From an uncultured Thalassospira sp. (GTDB taxonomy: Bacteria; Pseudomonadota; Alphaproteobacteria; Rhodospirillales_A; Thalassospiraceae), in the NCBI GenBank assembly GCA_946885765.1, contig CAMPHD010000086.1, positions 1 through 10,294 of the forward strand: a stretch of 10,294 bases of DNA, in the 5' to 3' direction. Positions 9,013 through 10,294 of the stretch are shown one piece after another (position 1 is the stretch's first letter; each line of letters begins with the position of its first letter). Below the pieces are notes generated by a model. It made no database searches, was not told the DNA's origin, and worked only from the letters and a program-made list of their open reading frames with translations. Both the position numbers and the translations under genes were made by a program.

Positions 9013-10293
9013 ATGACCGTTACCGACATCGCCACACGGACCTATAACCACAATTTCAAGCTTGATCCGATTATCCGCAGTCTTCTGGATACGGATTTTT
9101 ACAAGCTTCTGATGTTGCAGGCGATCTGGCAGGAACATCCGGACGTGGACGTTACCTTTTCGCTGATCAATCGCAGCCGACATATAAAGCTTGGTGATAT
9201 CATCGATGAAGGTGAACTACGCGCACAGCTTGACCATGCGCGAAGCCTGCGCTTTACCCGCCAGGAACTGATCTGGCTGGCCGGGGCGACATTTTACGGG
9301 CGCAGCCATATGTTCAAACCGGAATTCATCAGCTGGCTGGGTAATTTCCAATTGCCGGAATATGAATTGCGCAAGATTGACGGGCAGTTTGAACTGCATT
9401 TTTCAGGGCCATGGACGCATAGCTCGATGTGGGAAACACCGGCCCTTGCGATCATTACCGAATTAAGGTCGCGTGCGGTGTTGCGCAATCGCGGGCGGTT
9501 TGAACTTGATGTGCTGTATGCGCGTGCCAAGGCCAAGCTTTGGGAAAAGGTCGAACGGCTTCGCGATTTGCCTGATCTGGTTCTTGCGGATTTCGGCACC
9601 CGGCGGCGGCATGGCTTTTTATGGCAGCGCTGGTGTGTCGAAGCCCTGAAAGAGGGGATTGGCAGCCGGTTTATCGGTACGTCAAATGTGTTTCTGGCGA
9701 TGACGGCCGATATCGAGGCGATTGGCACCAACGCCCACGAATTGCCGATGGTCGAAGCGGCAATTTCCAAGGATGATGCCGAACTTGCCGCGTCGCCTTA
9801 TCGCGTGCTTGAGCAATGGCGCCAGCATTACAGCGGCAATCTTCTGATCGCGTTGCCCGACACATATGGAACGGCGGCGTTTCTTAAAGGTGCGCCGGAC
9901 TGGGTGGCAGACTGGACCGGTTTTCGTCCCGATAGTGCGCCGCCGATTGAAGGTGGTGAGCAGATCATCCGATGGTGGGAAGAACACGGCAAGGACCCGC
10001 GCGAGAAGCTGCTGGTCTTTTCCGACAATCTCGACATTGACGCGATCATCGAAACCTATCTGCATTTCCATGGCCGGGTCCGCATGAGCTTTGGCTGGGG
10101 CACGAACCTGACCAATGATTTTCGCGGTTGTGATCCGGCAGGCGAACAGGGGCTTGAACCGATGTCGCTGGTGTGCAAGGTGACAAGTGCCAACGGGCAA
10201 CCCGCGGTCAAGCTTTCAGACAATCCAGAAAAGATTTCGGGCGATCCAGAGCAGGTTGAACGCTACATCCGGGTTTTTGGAAATCCTGTATAA
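9013..10293 (+). CDS. pncB: Nicotinate phosphoribosyltransferase
   Basis: The cytosolic first step of the Preiss-Handler NAD salvage pathway: nicotinate plus PRPP gives nicotinate mononucleotide, driven by ATP hydrolysis. It is 426 residues, close to the E. coli-type enzyme (about 400) and complete, with TAA one base before the window end. Motifs in order: [16 protein letters not shown] at 24-39; [14 protein letters not shown] at 194-207; IGTSNVFLA at 221-229; [12 protein letters not shown] at 238-249, where H242 should be the transiently phosphorylated histidine; [21 protein letters not shown]; and [10 protein letters not shown] at 360-369 near the phosphate-binding end. ATG 9013 has AGGTGG at 9004-9009 three to four bases upstream. 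It follows the gltDB terminator, so it should have its own promoter in 8920-9000. No nicotinamidase (pncA) or nadE neighbour is seen in the window. Confidence 0.97.
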   Translation: MTVTDIATRTYNHNFKLDPIIRSLLDTDFYKLLMLQAIWQEHPDVDVTFSLINRSRHIKLGDIIDEGELRAQLDHARSLRFTRQELIWLAGATFYGRSHMFKPEFISWLGNFQLPEYELRKIDGQFELHFSGPWTHSSMWETPALAIITELRSRAVLRNRGRFELDVLYARAKAKLWEKVERLRDLPDLVLADFGTRRRHGFLWQRWCVEALKEGIGSRFIGTSNVFLAMTADIEAIGTNAHELPMVEAAISKDDAELAASPYRVLEQWRQHYSGNLLIALPDTYGTAAFLKGAPDWVADWTGFRPDSAPPIEGGEQIIRWWEEHGKDPREKLLVFSDNLDIDAIIETYLHFHGRVRMSFGWGTNLTNDFRGCDPAGEQGLEPMSLVCKVTSANGQPAVKLSDNPEKISGDPEQVERYIRVFGNPV

Positions 10294-10294
10294 C

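Overview
The window reads as a chromosomal housekeeping region of an alphaproteobacterium. The best guess is Rhodospirillales, possibly Thalassospira. The grounds are the GltD/GltB sequences, which resemble Azospirillum-type NADPH glutamate synthase, a DUF3572-type protein (a family known mainly from Alphaproteobacteria), moderate-to-high GC and matching codon use. The taxon is an inference from remembered family features, not from a search. No mobile element, CRISPR array, phage gene or toxin/defence cassette was seen.

Layout. (1) Positions 1-217, minus strand: the 5' end of an exported or membrane-anchored protein that runs off the left edge. (2) Positions 218-460: a divergent intergenic stretch with nested inverted repeats and a candidate tRNA promoter, then tRNA-Leu(UAA) with an encoded CCA at 461-549. 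(3) Positions 550-987: about 440 bases without a convincing gene, holding an 18-codon hydrophobic micro-ORF with a good ribosome binding site and several hairpins. (4) Positions 988-1702, plus strand: two small genes, a two-helix membrane protein of unknown function and a DUF3572 protein. (5) uppP/bacA on the minus strand (stop at 1725), tail to tail with the DUF3572 gene. (6) Positions 2556-2820: a divergent regulatory region between uppP and gltD with a perfect 7-5-7 palindrome, an extended -10 promoter for uppP and a TATAAT hexamer plus a second inverted repeat on the gltD side. (7) gltD-gltB (2821-8830): a two-gene operon for both subunits of NADPH-dependent glutamate synthase, closed by a strong intrinsic terminator at 8888-8919. 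(8) pncB, nicotinate phosphoribosyltransferase, complete at 9013-10293.

How the genes work together. GltD takes electrons from NADPH. GltB hydrolyses glutamine and uses the ammonia with 2-oxoglutarate to make glutamate, so the operon is the GOGAT half of the GS-GOGAT ammonium assimilation cycle. PncB salvages nicotinate into the NAD(P) pool. UppP recycles the undecaprenyl lipid carrier for cell-wall synthesis. These are neighbours rather than one pathway.

I found no convincing undescribed system. The points most worth a second look are the gene-poor stretch after tRNA-Leu, the palindrome between uppP and gltD, and the missing fourth cysteine in the second Fe-S motif of GltD.
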